This document shows, one piece after another, positions 24,153 through 33,984 of a DNA stretch of 64,000 nt. The notes under the pieces were generated by a model. That model was given only the letters and a program-made list of their open reading frames with translations. It was not told where the DNA came from and made no database searches. Each line of letters opens with the position of its first letter. The stretch's first letter is position 1. The stretch covers positions 62,001 to 126,000 of the forward strand of contig CAJWCU010000006.1 in assembly GCA_913030825.1 (NCBI GenBank), read 5' to 3'. The translations under genes were made by a program, and so were the position numbers. The DNA comes from an uncultured Rhodospirillaceae bacterium. GTDB taxonomy: Bacteria; Pseudomonadota; Alphaproteobacteria; Rhodospirillales; Casp-alpha2.

Positions 24153-26819
24153 ATGCAGACCGTTAACGACATCCGCCAGGCATTCCTGGACTACTTCGCT
24201 GCCCACGGCCATCAGCCCGTGGCGTCTTCGCCCCTGGTGCCGCTGAACGATCCGACGTTGATGTTCACCAACGCGGGCATGGTGCAGTTCAAGAACGTCT
24301 TCACCGGAAACGAGACGCGCGATTACGCGCGCGCCGTGACCTCGCAGAAATGCGTACGCGCCGGGGGCAAACACAACGACTTGGAAAACGTCGGCCATAC
24401 GGCCCGGCATCACACGTTCTTCGAGATGCTCGGCAACTTCTCCTTCGGTGACTATTTCAAGGAACTGGCCATCGAACTGGCGTGGAACCTGGTGACCAAG
24501 GAATTCGGCCTGCCCGCCGACAAATTGTTGGTGACGGTCCACACTTCGGACGAAGACGCGGCGACTCTCTGGCGAAAGATCGCTGGCCTGCCGGATGAAA
24601 AGATCATCCGCATCCCGACGTCCGATAACTTCTGGGCCATGGGTGATACCGGTCCTTGCGGCCCCTGTTCCGAAATCTTCTTCGATCATGGCCCGCATAT
24701 CCCGGGTGGCCCGCCGGGCAGCCCCGACGAAGACGGCGACCGTTTCATCGAAATCTGGAACCTGGTGTTCATGCAGTTCGAGCAACTGTCCCCGGATGAA
24801 CGGGTCGAGTTGCCGAAACCGTCCATCGATACGGGCATGGGCCTGGAGCGCATCGCCGCCGTCATGCAGGGCACGCACGACAACTACGGCATCGATCTGT
24901 TCCGAAATCTGATCGCGGCCTCGGCCGAGGCGTCCGGAGTGGCGGAAGACGGCAATCATGCCGTTTCCCACCGGGTCATTGCCGATCACCTGCGTGCGTC
25001 CAGCTTCCTGATCGCCGACGGCGTCTTGCCGTCCAATGAAGGCCGCGGCTACGTCCTGCGCCGGATCATGCGCCGTGCCATGCGCCACGCCCATCTGATG
25101 GGTTGTGAGGACCCGCTTTTGTACAAGCTGGTCCAGACGCTGGCCGACAACATGGGGCGCGCCTATCCGGAACTCTTGCGTGCGCAGGCGTTGATCACGG
25201 AAACCTTGAAGCTCGAGGAAACCCGTTTCAAGACGACCCTGGATCGCGGTCTCAAGATCCTCGACGAGGCGACGGCCGACATGACCGCCGGTGGCGTGCT
25301 CGACGGCGAGACGGCGTTCAAACTCTATGACACCTACGGCTTCCCCCTGGATCTGACGCAGGATGCGCTCAAGGGCAAGGATATCACCGTCGATAACGAC
25401 GGCTTTAATACGGCCATGGAGCGCCAGCGGGCCGAGGCGCGCAAGGCGTGGTCCGGTTCCGGCGACGCGGCGACCGAGAAGGTCTGGTTCGAACTGCGCG
25501 ACGAGGTCGGGGTTACGGAATTCTTCGGCTACGACACCGAGCAGGCCGAAGGCCAGGTCCGGGCCCTGGTGGTCGACGGCCAGCCGGCCAAAACGGCGGC
25601 GGCCGGCACTGACGTTATGGTGATCGCCAACCAGACCCCGTTCTACGGCGAGTCCGGCGGCCAGATGGGCGACCAGGGCACGATCGTCACGGCCGAGGGT
25701 GCCCAGATCAAGGTCACCGACACTCAAAAGAAGCTGGGCGACATGCATGTCCATATCGGCAAGGTCGAGGAAGGCACGGTCAATGTCGGGGACGAAGCCC
25801 AGTTCATCGTCGACGGCGTGCGCCGCCGGCGGCTGCGCGCTAACCATTCGGCGACCCACCTGCTGCACGAAGCGCTGCGCCGTCATCTGGGCGAGCATGT
25901 GACCCAGAAGGGCTCGCTGGTTTCGCCCGACCGTCTGCGGTTCGATATCTCCCATCCGAAGGGCCTGTCGCCCGAGGAAATTGCCGTCGTCGAAGCCGAC
26001 GTCAATGCCCAGGTCCAGGCCAATAACGATGTGCTGACCCGTCTGATGGATCCGGAAAGCGCGGTGGAGGCGGGCGCCCTGGCGCTGTTCGGCGAAAAAT
26101 ACGGCGACGAAGTGCGCGTCGTTTCCATGGGCGCGCCCGAAGGCGACAAGTTTTTCTCGACCGAGCTTTGCGGCGGCACGCATGTCCGCCGCACCGGCGA
26201 TATCGGCGTGTTCAAGATCATAGGCGAAGGCGCCGTCGCCGCCGGGGTCCGCCGGATCGAGGCGGTTACCGCCGATGGAGCCCGCGCCTACTTCGACGCC
26301 CATGAAAAAGCCCTGGCCGAGGCCGCGGCGGCGTTGAAAGTGAAGCCGGAAGACGTCGCGGGCCGCGTGGTCTCGCTGCTGGACGAGCGCAAGAAGCTGG
26401 AACGCGAACTGGCCGATGCCCGCAAGAAGCTCGCCCTTGGCGGGGGCGGCGGTGCTGCCGCCGGGAACGGCGGCGGGGGCGGCGACGTCAAGGACCTGGG
26501 CGGCATCAAATTCGCGCCGCGCCTGCTCGAAGACGTGCCCGCCAAGGAATTGAAAGGCATGGCCGACGAGTTGAAGAAGACGCTGGGCTCTGGCGTCGTC
26601 GCGCTGGTCAGCGTCACCGAAGGCAAGGCCAACGTCGTGGTCGGCGTGACCGAGGATCTGGTCGAGCGCATGAGCGCCGTTGATCTGGTCCGCGCCGGAT
26701 CCGCCGCCGTCGGCGGCAAGGGCGGCGGCGGCCGGCCCGACATGGCCCAGGCGGGCGGTCCCGACGGGGCGCAAGCGGGCAAAGTCATCGACGCCATCGA
26801 AGCAGCAATTCAGAACTGA
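24153..26819 (+). CDS. alaS: Alanyl-tRNA synthetase
   Basis: 888 residues, full length. Class II catalytic core in the N-terminus ([22 protein letters not shown]), editing domain with zinc-ligand motifs ([11 protein letters not shown] and [10 protein letters not shown]), and the C-terminal DHHA1-type domain that ends [13 protein letters not shown]. It charges tRNA-Ala and clears mischarged Ser/Gly. A Gly-rich stretch (about residues 766-777) lies before the C-terminal domain. The MoxR-type gene starts seven bases later. Confidence 0.98.
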   Translation: MQTVNDIRQAFLDYFAAHGHQPVASSPLVPLNDPTLMFTNAGMVQFKNVFTGNETRDYARAVTSQKCVRAGGKHNDLENVGHTARHHTFFEMLGNFSFGDYFKELAIELAWNLVTKEFGLPADKLLVTVHTSDEDAATLWRKIAGLPDEKIIRIPTSDNFWAMGDTGPCGPCSEIFFDHGPHIPGGPPGSPDEDGDRFIEIWNLVFMQFEQLSPDERVELPKPSIDTGMGLERIAAVMQGTHDNYGIDLFRNLIAASAEASGVAEDGNHAVSHRVIADHLRASSFLIADGVLPSNEGRGYVLRRIMRRAMRHAHLMGCEDPLLYKLVQTLADNMGRAYPELLRAQALITETLKLEETRFKTTLDRGLKILDEATADMTAGGVLDGETAFKLYDTYGFPLDLTQDALKGKDITVDNDGFNTAMERQRAEARKAWSGSGDAATEKVWFELRDEVGVTEFFGYDTEQAEGQVRALVVDGQPAKTAAAGTDVMVIANQTPFYGESGGQMGDQGTIVTAEGAQIKVTDTQKKLGDMHVHIGKVEEGTVNVGDEAQFIVDGVRRRRLRANHSATHLLHEALRRHLGEHVTQKGSLVSPDRLRFDISHPKGLSPEEIAVVEADVNAQVQANNDVLTRLMDPESAVEAGALALFGEKYGDEVRVVSMGAPEGDKFFSTELCGGTHVRRTGDIGVFKIIGEGAVAAGVRRIEAVTADGARAYFDAHEKALAEAAAALKVKPEDVAGRVVSLLDERKKLERELADARKKLALGGGGGAAAGNGGGGGDVKDLGGIKFAPRLLEDVPAKELKGMADELKKTLGSGVVALVSVTEGKANVVVGVTEDLVERMSAVDLVRAGSAAVGGKGGGGRPDMAQAGGPDGAQAGKVIDAIEAAIQN

Positions 26820-26826
26820 GCATTCC

Positions 26827-27681
26827 ATGACAGATAATCGATTTGAAGGCACCGACACCTTCGTCGCGACGGAAGACCTGCAGGTCGCCGTCAACGCGGC
26901 GATCAACCTGGAGCGTCCTTTGCTGGTCAAGGGCGAGCCCGGTACGGGTAAGACCGTGCTGGCGGCCGAGGTGGCGGCATCAATCGGCGCACCGCTGATC
27001 CAATGGCACGTCAAATCGACGACGCGGGCGCAACAGGGCCTGTACGAATACGACGCCGTCGCGCGCCTGCGGGATTCGCAACTGGGCGACGCCCGCGTGC
27101 ACGACATCGGCAATTACATCATCAAGGGTAAGCTTTGGGAGGCCTTCGACGCGCCCGAGCGCCCGGTGCTGCTGATCGATGAAATCGACAAGGCGGATAT
27201 CGAGTTTCCCAACGATCTGCTGTTGGAACTCGACCGTATGGAATTCCATGTCTACGAGACGAAGGAGACCGTCTCGGCGGCACAGCGGCCCATCGTCATC
27301 ATCACGTCGAACAACGAAAAGGAACTGCCGGACGCCTTCCTGCGCCGCTGTTTCTTCCATTACATCCGTTTCCCGGATGAAGAGACCATGCGCCGGATCA
27401 TCGACGTGCACCATCCGGGCATTCAAAAACGCCTGGTCGGCGAGGCGTTGAACCTGTTCTACGAACTGCGCGACGTGCCGGGCCTGAAAAAGAAGCCCTC
27501 GACCTCGGAGCTGCTCGATTGGCTGAAACTGCTGATGGTCGAAGACATTCCGGCGGAGACGCTGCGTTCGGGCGACAAGAAGGATCTGATCCCGCCTCTT
27601 TACGGTGCCCTTCTCAAGAACGAACAGGACGTGCACCTGCTGGAGCGGCTGGCCTTCCTTAACCGCCGCGAAGGCAAATAA
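26827..27681 (+). CDS. MoxR-family AAA+ ATPase
   Basis: 284 residues from the ATG at 26827 (an upstream in-frame start would run into alaS). Walker A GEPGTGKT at 36-43, Walker B LLIDEID at about 115-121, sensor ITSNNEKELPDAFLRR. MoxR ATPases work with VWA-domain proteins to insert metal cofactors or remodel complexes; a CoxE-type VWA gene lies 2.2 kb downstream on the same strand and is the likely partner. No carbon monoxide dehydrogenase or methanol dehydrogenase genes are nearby, so the substrate is unknown. Confidence 0.9.
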   Translation: MTDNRFEGTDTFVATEDLQVAVNAAINLERPLLVKGEPGTGKTVLAAEVAASIGAPLIQWHVKSTTRAQQGLYEYDAVARLRDSQLGDARVHDIGNYIIKGKLWEAFDAPERPVLLIDEIDKADIEFPNDLLLELDRMEFHVYETKETVSAAQRPIVIITSNNEKELPDAFLRRCFFHYIRFPDEETMRRIIDVHHPGIQKRLVGEALNLFYELRDVPGLKKKPSTSELLDWLKLLMVEDIPAETLRSGDKKDLIPPLYGALLKNEQDVHLLERLAFLNRREGK

Positions 27682-27686
27682 CGCCC

Positions 27687-28022
27687 ATGCACTGCCCCGC
27701 CTGCGACAACCGCTTCAAACGGATGTCGAGTTGGCCGCTGGCGGTCGGGCGCCCCATCGTCTGTGGCGCCTGCGGCACGGCGTGCCAACGGGTCGGCAAA
27801 TGGAAACCGCTCATCATCGCGCTCGTTCTGCTGGTTCTGTTCCAGCAATTGATCGGCATGTTCGCCTTCACCGGATTGGGAATCGTTCTTCTTCTCGCGG
27901 GATTGGTGCTGCTCGCCATGTCGATTGACGAGGCGACCATTCAACTGACCCCGGTTGCCGGGCAGAACATCTCGGCAAAGGGGCCGGATGATCCGGCCAC
28001 GGGGCCCGGCACGGGCACCTGA
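27687..28022 (+). CDS. Small zinc-ribbon membrane protein
   Basis: 111 residues. Two CxxC pairs (CPAC at 3-6 and CGAC at 26-29) form a likely N-terminal zinc ribbon, followed by two hydrophobic segments (about 45-60 and 62-82) and a Pro/Gly-rich tail. Starts six bases after the MoxR-type stop and probably co-transcribed. I do not recognise a named family. Confidence 0.7.
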   Translation: MHCPACDNRFKRMSSWPLAVGRPIVCGACGTACQRVGKWKPLIIALVLLVLFQQLIGMFAFTGLGIVLLLAGLVLLAMSIDEATIQLTPVAGQNISAKGPDDPATGPGTGT

Positions 28023-28101
28023 CCCAGTCTTTTCCGGATTGGCGGCCTCTCTGGCCGCCGTCGCGGCGCTCGGCTAAGCTGGTGGAGTTAGGGACGCGGT
28101 C

Positions 28102-29445
28102 ATGGATATCAGCACGTATTTCTACCCCCAGCAGATCGAACAGTGGCTACAGGCCGCCCGCGATTGGGCGACCGCGAACCTGCTGTCCACGGACAATCTT
28201 GTGCAATTGGGCGTCATCCTGGCGACCTTCGTCGCCGCCCGGCTGATTTCTCCCCGTCTGGAAGCGCTTCTCGAAAAACGGCCGGACGTTCGTTGGTACG
28301 CGCGTTTCGGCGTGCCGGTGGCTCTGGCGTTGAAGCCTGTCGCCCGGCCCCTGGTCTGGCTGGCCGCCCTTTGGTTCGCCGTTTTCGCGGCCAAGGGCGC
28401 CGTCTGGCCCCATCATTTGATGGAGGGCGCGGTCTCGTTGCTGACGGCCTGGGCGGTGATCCGCCTGGCCTCCGGCCTGATCCGTAATTCATTCTGGGCC
28501 CGCGTCGTCGCGGTCACGGCCTGGTCGCTGGCGGCCTTGAACCTGATGGGGCTGCTCGACCCGGTCATGCTGACCTTGGATCGCATGGCCATCAATCTGG
28601 GCGAGTTCCGCATTTCGGTCCTGGGCATCGTCAAGGCGGCGCTGCTGTCGGCCCTGTTCCTCTACCTCGCCGCCATCGCGTCACGGATCGCGAAAACCCG
28701 GATCGCCGCGTCGGAAAACCTGACGCCCAGCATGCGGGTTTTGTTTGGAAAATTCGCCCAGGTCTCGCTTTACGCGCTCGCCATCATATTGGCCCTGGAA
28801 AGTGTCGGCATCGACCTGACGGCCTTTGCCGTGTTCGGCGGGGCGGTCGGCCTAGGCATCGGTTTCGGCCTGCAGAAGGTCGTCTCGAACCTGATGTCGG
28901 GGGTGATCCTGCTGATGGACCGGTCGGTCAAGCCGGGGGACGTGATCGCCATCGGCGACACTTTCGGCTGGATCAATACTCTGGGTGCGCGCTACGTCTC
29001 GGTCATCACCCGCGACGGCACGGAACACCTGATCCCGAACGAAGAACTGATTTCGCAGCGGGTCGAGAACTGGTCGTTCTCCAATTCCATGATCCGCCAA
29101 AAGGTGCCGATCGGTATCGATTACGGGGCCGACGTGCACAAGGCCCGAGAATTGGCGGTCGAGGCCGCCGACGGGGTCGAACGTGTGCTCAAAGACCCCA
29201 AGGCGGTCTGTCACCTGATCGAATTCGGTGACAACTCGGTGATCCTGGAATTGCGGTTTTGGATCAACGATCCGCAGAATGGTGTCGCCAATGTACGCAG
29301 CGCGGTGCAGCTGAAGATTTGGGACCTCTACCACGAACACGGCGTGGTCTTCCCGTTCCCGCAGCGCGATCTGCATCTGCGGTCGTCCGTGCCGATCCAG
29401 GTCGAGGTCGTGGAGAAAACGCGGGAAGGCGGCGGGCCGGACTAG
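28102..29445 (+). CDS. MscS-family mechanosensitive channel
   Basis: 447 residues with four or five membrane helices in the first half, then the MscS pore and beta domain: the pore-lining helix and following segment FAVFGGAVGLGIGFGLQKVVSNLMSG (quoted in part) around residues 245-270, and DRSVKPGDVIAIGDTFGWI after it. Such channels release solutes on hypoosmotic shock. Ordinary size for an MscS variant with extra helices. Confidence 0.92.
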   Translation: MDISTYFYPQQIEQWLQAARDWATANLLSTDNLVQLGVILATFVAARLISPRLEALLEKRPDVRWYARFGVPVALALKPVARPLVWLAALWFAVFAAKGAVWPHHLMEGAVSLLTAWAVIRLASGLIRNSFWARVVAVTAWSLAALNLMGLLDPVMLTLDRMAINLGEFRISVLGIVKAALLSALFLYLAAIASRIAKTRIAASENLTPSMRVLFGKFAQVSLYALAIILALESVGIDLTAFAVFGGAVGLGIGFGLQKVVSNLMSGVILLMDRSVKPGDVIAIGDTFGWINTLGARYVSVITRDGTEHLIPNEELISQRVENWSFSNSMIRQKVPIGIDYGADVHKARELAVEAADGVERVLKDPKAVCHLIEFGDNSVILELRFWINDPQNGVANVRSAVQLKIWDLYHEHGVVFPFPQRDLHLRSSVPIQVEVVEKTREGGGPD

Positions 29446-29484
29446 TCGATCGTGACCGGACCGGCCGCGCCCGCCGAATGCGGC

Positions 29485-29793
29485 TTAGGAAATGATTTCG
29501 CCGGAAACGTTGTCGACGACGACCGGCGTTTCGAAGAAGGTGATCGACGGTTCCGTGCCGTAGACGGATTTGATCCGCTCGCGCCAGACGTCGTCGAACA
29601 GGGCCTTGGCCTGATCCATCGTTTCAAACATATAGGCGCCGCCGCCTTTGTGCAGTTCGGCGCTGAACAGGTAGTGCTTGCGCACGAGGCCGTCGACATC
29701 GCGGTACTTCGGTGCGGTGCTGCGGAAACGTTCGGCGGCCCCCTCAAGGGTCATGTCATGGGGCAGGTCGAAGTTGACGACGGCGGTAATCAT
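29485..29793 (-). CDS. Small monooxygenase-like protein (YdhR/ABM fold)
   Basis: 102 residues from the ATG at 29793, chosen because MITAVVNFDLP begins the ferredoxin-like fold; an in-frame extension upstream has no family support. Pattern of alternating strands and helices (RSTAPKYRDVDGLVRKHYLF, GGAYMFETMDQAKALFDDVW) fits the dimeric antibiotic-biosynthesis monooxygenase / YdhR group. Substrate unknown. Lies convergent with mscS, divergent from the VWA gene. Confidence 0.75.
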   Translation of the reverse strand: MITAVVNFDLPHDMTLEGAAERFRSTAPKYRDVDGLVRKHYLFSAELHKGGGAYMFETMDQAKALFDDVWRERIKSVYGTEPSITFFETPVVVDNVSGEIIS

Positions 29794-29911
29794 GGATGGG
29801 ATCTCCCGGATGGTCTTGGTGTGGTTTATCGAAGGCGGCATTCTACCTTCACATGATGTAGTTAAGAAAGGGGGCATTGGCGGATCGCTTTCGGGCGGAT
29901 AAGGTGGCGCC

Positions 29912-31087
29912 ATGTTCATCAATTTTTTCCTCGAATTGCGCTCGGCCAAGTTGCCGGTCAGCCTCCGCGAATACCTGACCCTGTTGGAGGGTATGGATGC
30001 GGGGTTGGCGAATTACAGCCTTGAAAATTTCTACTATCTCTCCCGCGCCACCCTGGTGAAGGACGAGAAGAACCTGGACAAGTTCGACCGGGTCTTCGGC
30101 CATGTCTTCAAGGGCCTGGAGCAGACCGGAGAGGTGGAGACCCAGGACATTCCCGAGGAATGGTTGCGTAAGCTCGCGGAAAAGACCCTGACCGAGGAAG
30201 AAAAGGCGGAGATCGAAGCCCTGGGGGGCTGGGACAAGCTGATGGAGACGCTGAAAAAACGCCTGGAGGAGCAGAAAAAGCGCCACCAGGGCGGCTCCAA
30301 ATGGATCGGCACGGCCGGCACGTCGCCTTTCGGCGCCTATGGCTATAACCCCGAGGGTGTGCGCATCGGCCAGGACGACAACCGTAATTTCCGTGCGGTC
30401 AAGGTCTGGGACAAACGCGAGTTCAAGAACCTGGACGACAGCTTGGAATTGGGGACCCGCAACATCAAGGTCGCCCTTCGCCGGTTGCGCCGGTTCGCCC
30501 GCGAAGGGGCGCCGACGGAACTGGATCTGGACGACACCATCCGCTCGACAGCCAAGCGCGGCTACCTGGATATTCGCATGGTGCCCGAGCGCCACAACGC
30601 CGTGAAGGTCTTGCTGTTCTTCGACGTCGGCGGGTCCATGAACCCCTATGTGAAGATGATGGAGGAGCTGTTCTCCGCCGCGCGGACGGAGTTCAAGCAT
30701 CTGGAATATTTCTATTTCCACAACTGCCCGTATGAACGCCTGTGGAAGAACAACGTCCGCCGCCGCACGGAAACGACGCCGACCTGGGAGGTCCTGCATA
30801 CCTATCCCAGCGACTACAAGGTGATCTTCGTCGGCGACGCCTCGATGAGCCCTTACGAGATCGCCTATCCCGGCGGCAGCGTCGAACATTGGAACGAAGA
30901 GGCCGGAAGCCTGTGGATGCAGCGGATCCTTTCGGTTTATCCGCGCGCGGTTTGGCTTAATCCGGTCAAAGAAGACTGGTGGGGCCATACCCAGTCGGTC
31001 GACATGATGCAGCGCCTGATGGAAGGGCGGATGTATCCCTTGACGCTCGACGGGCTGGACCGGGCGACCCGCGAATTGACGCGCTGA
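29912..31087 (+). CDS. CoxE-type VWA-domain protein
   Basis: 391 residues. The N-terminal two-thirds is a charged helical region with the CoxE-type LRSAKLPVSLREYLTLLEGM start; the C-terminal VWA domain (from about 230) has FFDVGGSM with a DxGxS metal-adhesion motif (D238, G240, S242) and the GDASMSPYEI loop. CoxE-like proteins pair with MoxR ATPases; the probable partner is at 26827-27681. The intervening mscS and monooxygenase genes make a strict operon unlikely. Confidence 0.88.
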   Translation: MFINFFLELRSAKLPVSLREYLTLLEGMDAGLANYSLENFYYLSRATLVKDEKNLDKFDRVFGHVFKGLEQTGEVETQDIPEEWLRKLAEKTLTEEEKAEIEALGGWDKLMETLKKRLEEQKKRHQGGSKWIGTAGTSPFGAYGYNPEGVRIGQDDNRNFRAVKVWDKREFKNLDDSLELGTRNIKVALRRLRRFAREGAPTELDLDDTIRSTAKRGYLDIRMVPERHNAVKVLLFFDVGGSMNPYVKMMEELFSAARTEFKHLEYFYFHNCPYERLWKNNVRRRTETTPTWEVLHTYPSDYKVIFVGDASMSPYEIAYPGGSVEHWNEEAGSLWMQRILSVYPRAVWLNPVKEDWWGHTQSVDMMQRLMEGRMYPLTLDGLDRATRELTR

Positions 31088-31138
31088 CTTTCTGCCTGAC
31101 GTAACGGGCTGCTTGGCGTAACGGGTCGAACAAAAAAA

Positions 31139-31174
31139 GGGCGGGATGGTGATCCATCCCGCCCGTAATTTTTT
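31139..31174. terminator. Bidirectional intrinsic terminator
   Basis: Eleven-base-pair stem GGGCGGGATGG (31139-31149) / CCATCCCGCCC (31154-31164), loop TGAT, followed by GTAATTTTTT on the plus strand and preceded by AAAAAAA (31132-31138), which reads as T's on the minus strand. It serves both the VWA gene (plus) and the cyclophilin gene (minus). Confidence 0.92.
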
Positions 31175-31187
31175 CTGGCGCCTTGCC

Positions 31188-31724
31188 TTATTCGGCGTCG
31201 GCGGCAACCTGCATCTTGATGATCTTATCGGGGTTGGCGGGCGGCTCGCCCCGTTCCAGCATGCCGACGAACTTCATGCCGTCGGTGACCTGGCCCCAGA
31301 CGGTGTATTGGCCGTCCAGATGGCTGGTCCGCGCGAAGCAGATGAAGAATTGACTGTCGGCACTGTCCGGGTTCATGGCCCGGGCCATGCCGACGGTGCC
31401 GCGTTTGAACGGCTCGTCGGAAAATTCAGCCGGCAGGTGCTGGCCGCTGCCGCCCATGCCGGTCCCGGTCGGATCGCCGCCCTGGGCCATGAAGCCGCCG
31501 ATCACCCGGTGAAAGACCAGGCCGTCGTAGAAACCGTCGCGCGTCAATTCCTTGATCCGCGCGACATGCTTCGGCGCCAGGTCTGGGCGCAGTTCGATCA
31601 CCACCCGGCCGTGGGTGGTGTCCATGTAAAGGGTGTTTTCCGGATCCATGGCTTCGGCTTCACTCATCGTGCCGACCCCCAGAAGGATGATCGCGGCGCT
31701 GAAAAGGGACAACAGTCGTTGCAT
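31188..31724 (-). CDS. Periplasmic peptidyl-prolyl cis-trans isomerase (cyclophilin)
   Basis: 178 residues with a signal peptide (about 1-25) and a cyclophilin-type domain: FHRVIGGFMAQGGDPTGTGMGG, the active-site signature, and FFICFARTSHLDGQYTVWGQV. It catalyses proline isomerisation during folding of exported proteins. Length is typical for bacterial PpiA-type enzymes. Confidence 0.92.
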   Translation of the reverse strand: MQRLLSLFSAAIILLGVGTMSEAEAMDPENTLYMDTTHGRVVIELRPDLAPKHVARIKELTRDGFYDGLVFHRVIGGFMAQGGDPTGTGMGGSGQHLPAEFSDEPFKRGTVGMARAMNPDSADSQFFICFARTSHLDGQYTVWGQVTDGMKFVGMLERGEPPANPDKIIKMQVAADAE

Positions 31725-31830
31725 GAATTAAGGCTCCCTTGGGTTTCCCGGTGCTTGGTCAATGTATTCCTATCCTTGCCCGAGATACGCCCCGGGCACC
31801 TTTCGTTCAAGTGAATGGGGTGTGAAACGA

Positions 31831-32361
31831 TCAATCGAACAGTTTGTCGATCTCGTCCTGGGTCACGCCTTCGCCTTCGAACTGCGGACCGTTGAGCATT
31901 TTTTCGTCTTCGGTCTTGTCTTCGGTCTCGACATCGACGTTGTCCAGGTGCTCCTTGCCGAAAATCTCGATCAGCGAATTGACCCGCGATTCCACGTAAG
32001 TGACGGAGCGCGCGATCTTGGTCACGCGCTGCCCGGTGATGTCCTGGAAGGTGCAGGCTTCGAAGATGTTGGAGGAGTTGTTTTCCAACTCGTCCAGAAG
32101 GGCGACGATCTCCGCGTCTTCGGTCTTGGCGCGAATCTTGTCGATGGTATCGGTGTTCTGTTCCACGACCTCCATAATGGAGTTGGTCGCGTCTTCCGTT
32201 GCCTGGACGATGGCGTCCAGCTGATCCGACATGTTGTCGAACCGTCCGTTGCCTTCGTCCGAGCGGGTAATGGCGGCGACTTCCTTGCGGACCCGTTGGA
32301 TGTAATTGAACAGGTTGAGGATTTCTGCCTGCAGCAGTTCCAGTTCTTCTCTGGTTTCCAT
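31831..32361 (-). CDS. Second CheZ-family phosphatase
   Basis: 176 residues from the ATG at 32361; a longer in-frame start at 32409 is possible but neither has a strong ribosome site. The active helix FQDITGQRVTKI gives D107 and Q111 at the catalytic positions, an acidic linker follows, and the C-terminus is VTQDEIDKLFD, again CheY/FliM-like. It lacks the first ~40 residues of the CheZ encoded at 5512. It may act on a different CheY or on another receiver; no che genes are adjacent here. Confidence 0.82.
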   Translation of the reverse strand: METREELELLQAEILNLFNYIQRVRKEVAAITRSDEGNGRFDNMSDQLDAIVQATEDATNSIMEVVEQNTDTIDKIRAKTEDAEIVALLDELENNSSNIFEACTFQDITGQRVTKIARSVTYVESRVNSLIEIFGKEHLDNVDVETEDKTEDEKMLNGPQFEGEGVTQDEIDKLFD

Positions 32362-32450
32362 ATTTCGCGCCACCCGCCCTTGGATTTTCGACGTTTTATG
32401 CCGCACCATGGTAGCGGCTCAAACGGGAAAATCCACACCTTTACGCAGGG

Positions 32451-33488
32451 TTAGGGCTCGCCGTCCGATCCCGTGCCGGCGGTTCGGAATGCGGTCAGGA
32501 TACGCCGGGCGGCCTCGCTCGGGCCGATTTCGCCCCGTTCCACGGCGGGTTCCAGCCCGGCCAACGTGTCGCGCACGGCGTCGGCGCCGCGCAATTCGCT
32601 CAACATCGTCTCGTTGACTTCGTTCCACATCCAGGCCCGCGCCTGATCCGCGCGCTGACTGGTGAACCGGCCCGAGGCCTCGGTCGCCGCCCGCCAGGCC
32701 GCGACCTGATCCCATATCCCGTCCAGTCCGTCGCCCGTCGCCGCCGAACACTTCACCACGTCCGGCGTCCAGTCGTCGGTTTCCGGGCGCAGCAGATGCA
32801 GGGCGGCGGCATAATCGCGTCGCGCGCGCTCGGCCGCCGGGGCCAGGTCGCCGTCGGCCTTGTTGACGACGATCAGGTCGGCCATTTCGACGATGCCTTT
32901 CTTGATACCCTGCAGGTCGTCGCCGCCGCCGGGCGCCAGCAACAACAGGAACATATCGACCAGGTCCTTGACCGCGGTTTCCGACTGGCCGACGCCGACC
33001 GTTTCGATCAGCACCACGTCGTATCCGGCGGCCTCGACGGCGATCACCGCCTCGCGGGTCCGCCGGGCGACGCCGCCGAGCGTGCCGCCGGACGGCGACG
33101 GGCGGATATAGGCCCCCTTGGCGCGGGCGAGTTTCTCCATCCGCGTCTTGTCGCCCAGGATCGAGCCGCCGGACCGGGGACTGGTCGGGTCGACGGCCAG
33201 CACGGCGACGCGGTGGCCTTTTTCCAGCAAGGCCAGGCCGAAACTTTCGATGAAGGTCGATTTGCCGACCCCGGGAATGCCGGTGATGCCCAGGCGGATT
33301 GATTTTCCGGCGGCGGGCAGCAGGGCCCGGATCAGGGCTTCGGCCTGGCGCCGATGGTCGGCCCGGCCGGATTCCAGCAAGGTGATGGCGCGGGCGAGGG
33401 CGCGCAGGTCGCCGCCCGTGACCTTGTCGGCCAGGGCGCGGGCCGCCGTTTCGGCGGCATCGTCGGTGGGGGTGGTTTGGTCGGTCAA
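32451..33488 (-). CDS. meaB: Methylmalonyl-CoA mutase-associated GTPase MeaB
   Basis: 345 residues, G3E-family GTPase: Walker A GITGIPGVGKST (about 67-78), the MeaB segments VDPTSPRSGGSILGDKTRM and FIRPSPSGGTLGGVAR-like (here YIRPSPSGGTLGGVARRTRE), and NKADGD for guanine recognition. It protects and reactivates adenosylcobalamin in methylmalonyl-CoA mutase. The mutase itself is not in the window. Confidence 0.95.
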   Translation of the reverse strand: MTDQTTPTDDAAETAARALADKVTGGDLRALARAITLLESGRADHRRQAEALIRALLPAAGKSIRLGITGIPGVGKSTFIESFGLALLEKGHRVAVLAVDPTSPRSGGSILGDKTRMEKLARAKGAYIRPSPSGGTLGGVARRTREAVIAVEAAGYDVVLIETVGVGQSETAVKDLVDMFLLLLAPGGGDDLQGIKKGIVEMADLIVVNKADGDLAPAAERARRDYAAALHLLRPETDDWTPDVVKCSAATGDGLDGIWDQVAAWRAATEASGRFTSQRADQARAWMWNEVNETMLSELRGADAVRDTLAGLEPAVERGEIGPSEAARRILTAFRTAGTGSDGEP

Positions 33489-33504
33489 GGAAATCGCGGG
33501 CGCC

Positions 33505-33864
33505 TTAGCGGCCGCCTTTAGAGGAATCGAGGCCGAAGGCCTCCAGCGCCATGGCCTGGAGCTTCAATTTCTGATCCGGGCCCAATTCGTCGAGAATCTT
33601 GGTCTTCTGCTTGCGCACGGCGAGCGCTTCCTGGATCAGCGCTTTGCGTTCGCCGGTCAGCTTCGGCTTGCTCGCCAATTCCTTTTCTGCCTGGTCCAGC
33701 GCCTGACGCGCGGCGTGGCGAAGTTCCTCGGGGCTGGCCGGGCGTTCGGCGGCGGCCGGCGGCGGGGCCTGTTCCACGCGCTGCTTGGCCGCTTCCAGCG
33801 AGGAGCGGGCCTTCTTGTCCATGACCACGGACAACAGCGCTTTGGAAAAGACCTTTTTCAGCAT
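33505..33864 (-). CDS. Small charged helical protein, function unknown
   Basis: 119 residues, no signal or membrane segment. Mostly alpha-helical with many Lys, Glu, Ala and Gln residues; a short Pro/Ala-rich stretch at about 33-44. It is 16 bases upstream of meaB on the same strand, so probably co-transcribed. I do not recognise it. Confidence 0.65.
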   Translation of the reverse strand: MLKKVFSKALLSVVMDKKARSSLEAAKQRVEQAPPPAAAERPASPEELRHAARQALDQAEKELASKPKLTGERKALIQEALAVRKQKTKILDELGPDQKLKLQAMALEAFGLDSSKGGR

Positions 33865-33984
33865 GCCTGAACCTTTCGGGGGCCGAGCTTGGGGCGCCGG
33901 GCGGGCCGACGACCTAATGCAGATTATCCTAAGGGGCTTGTGGCTAGCAAAGGGTTAACGCGGAAACAAGGGGGCAAGGCCGCA

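Noticed and set aside
23722-24246. 174-residue open frame through the recA-alaS spacer
   Set aside because: Runs through the hairpin array and into alaS in another frame; no start signal and no domain.
24102-27113. 1003-residue open frame antisense to alaS
   Set aside because: Mirror of a full-length, well-conserved alaS and the MoxR gene; no recognisable domain, His/Arg-rich shadow composition.
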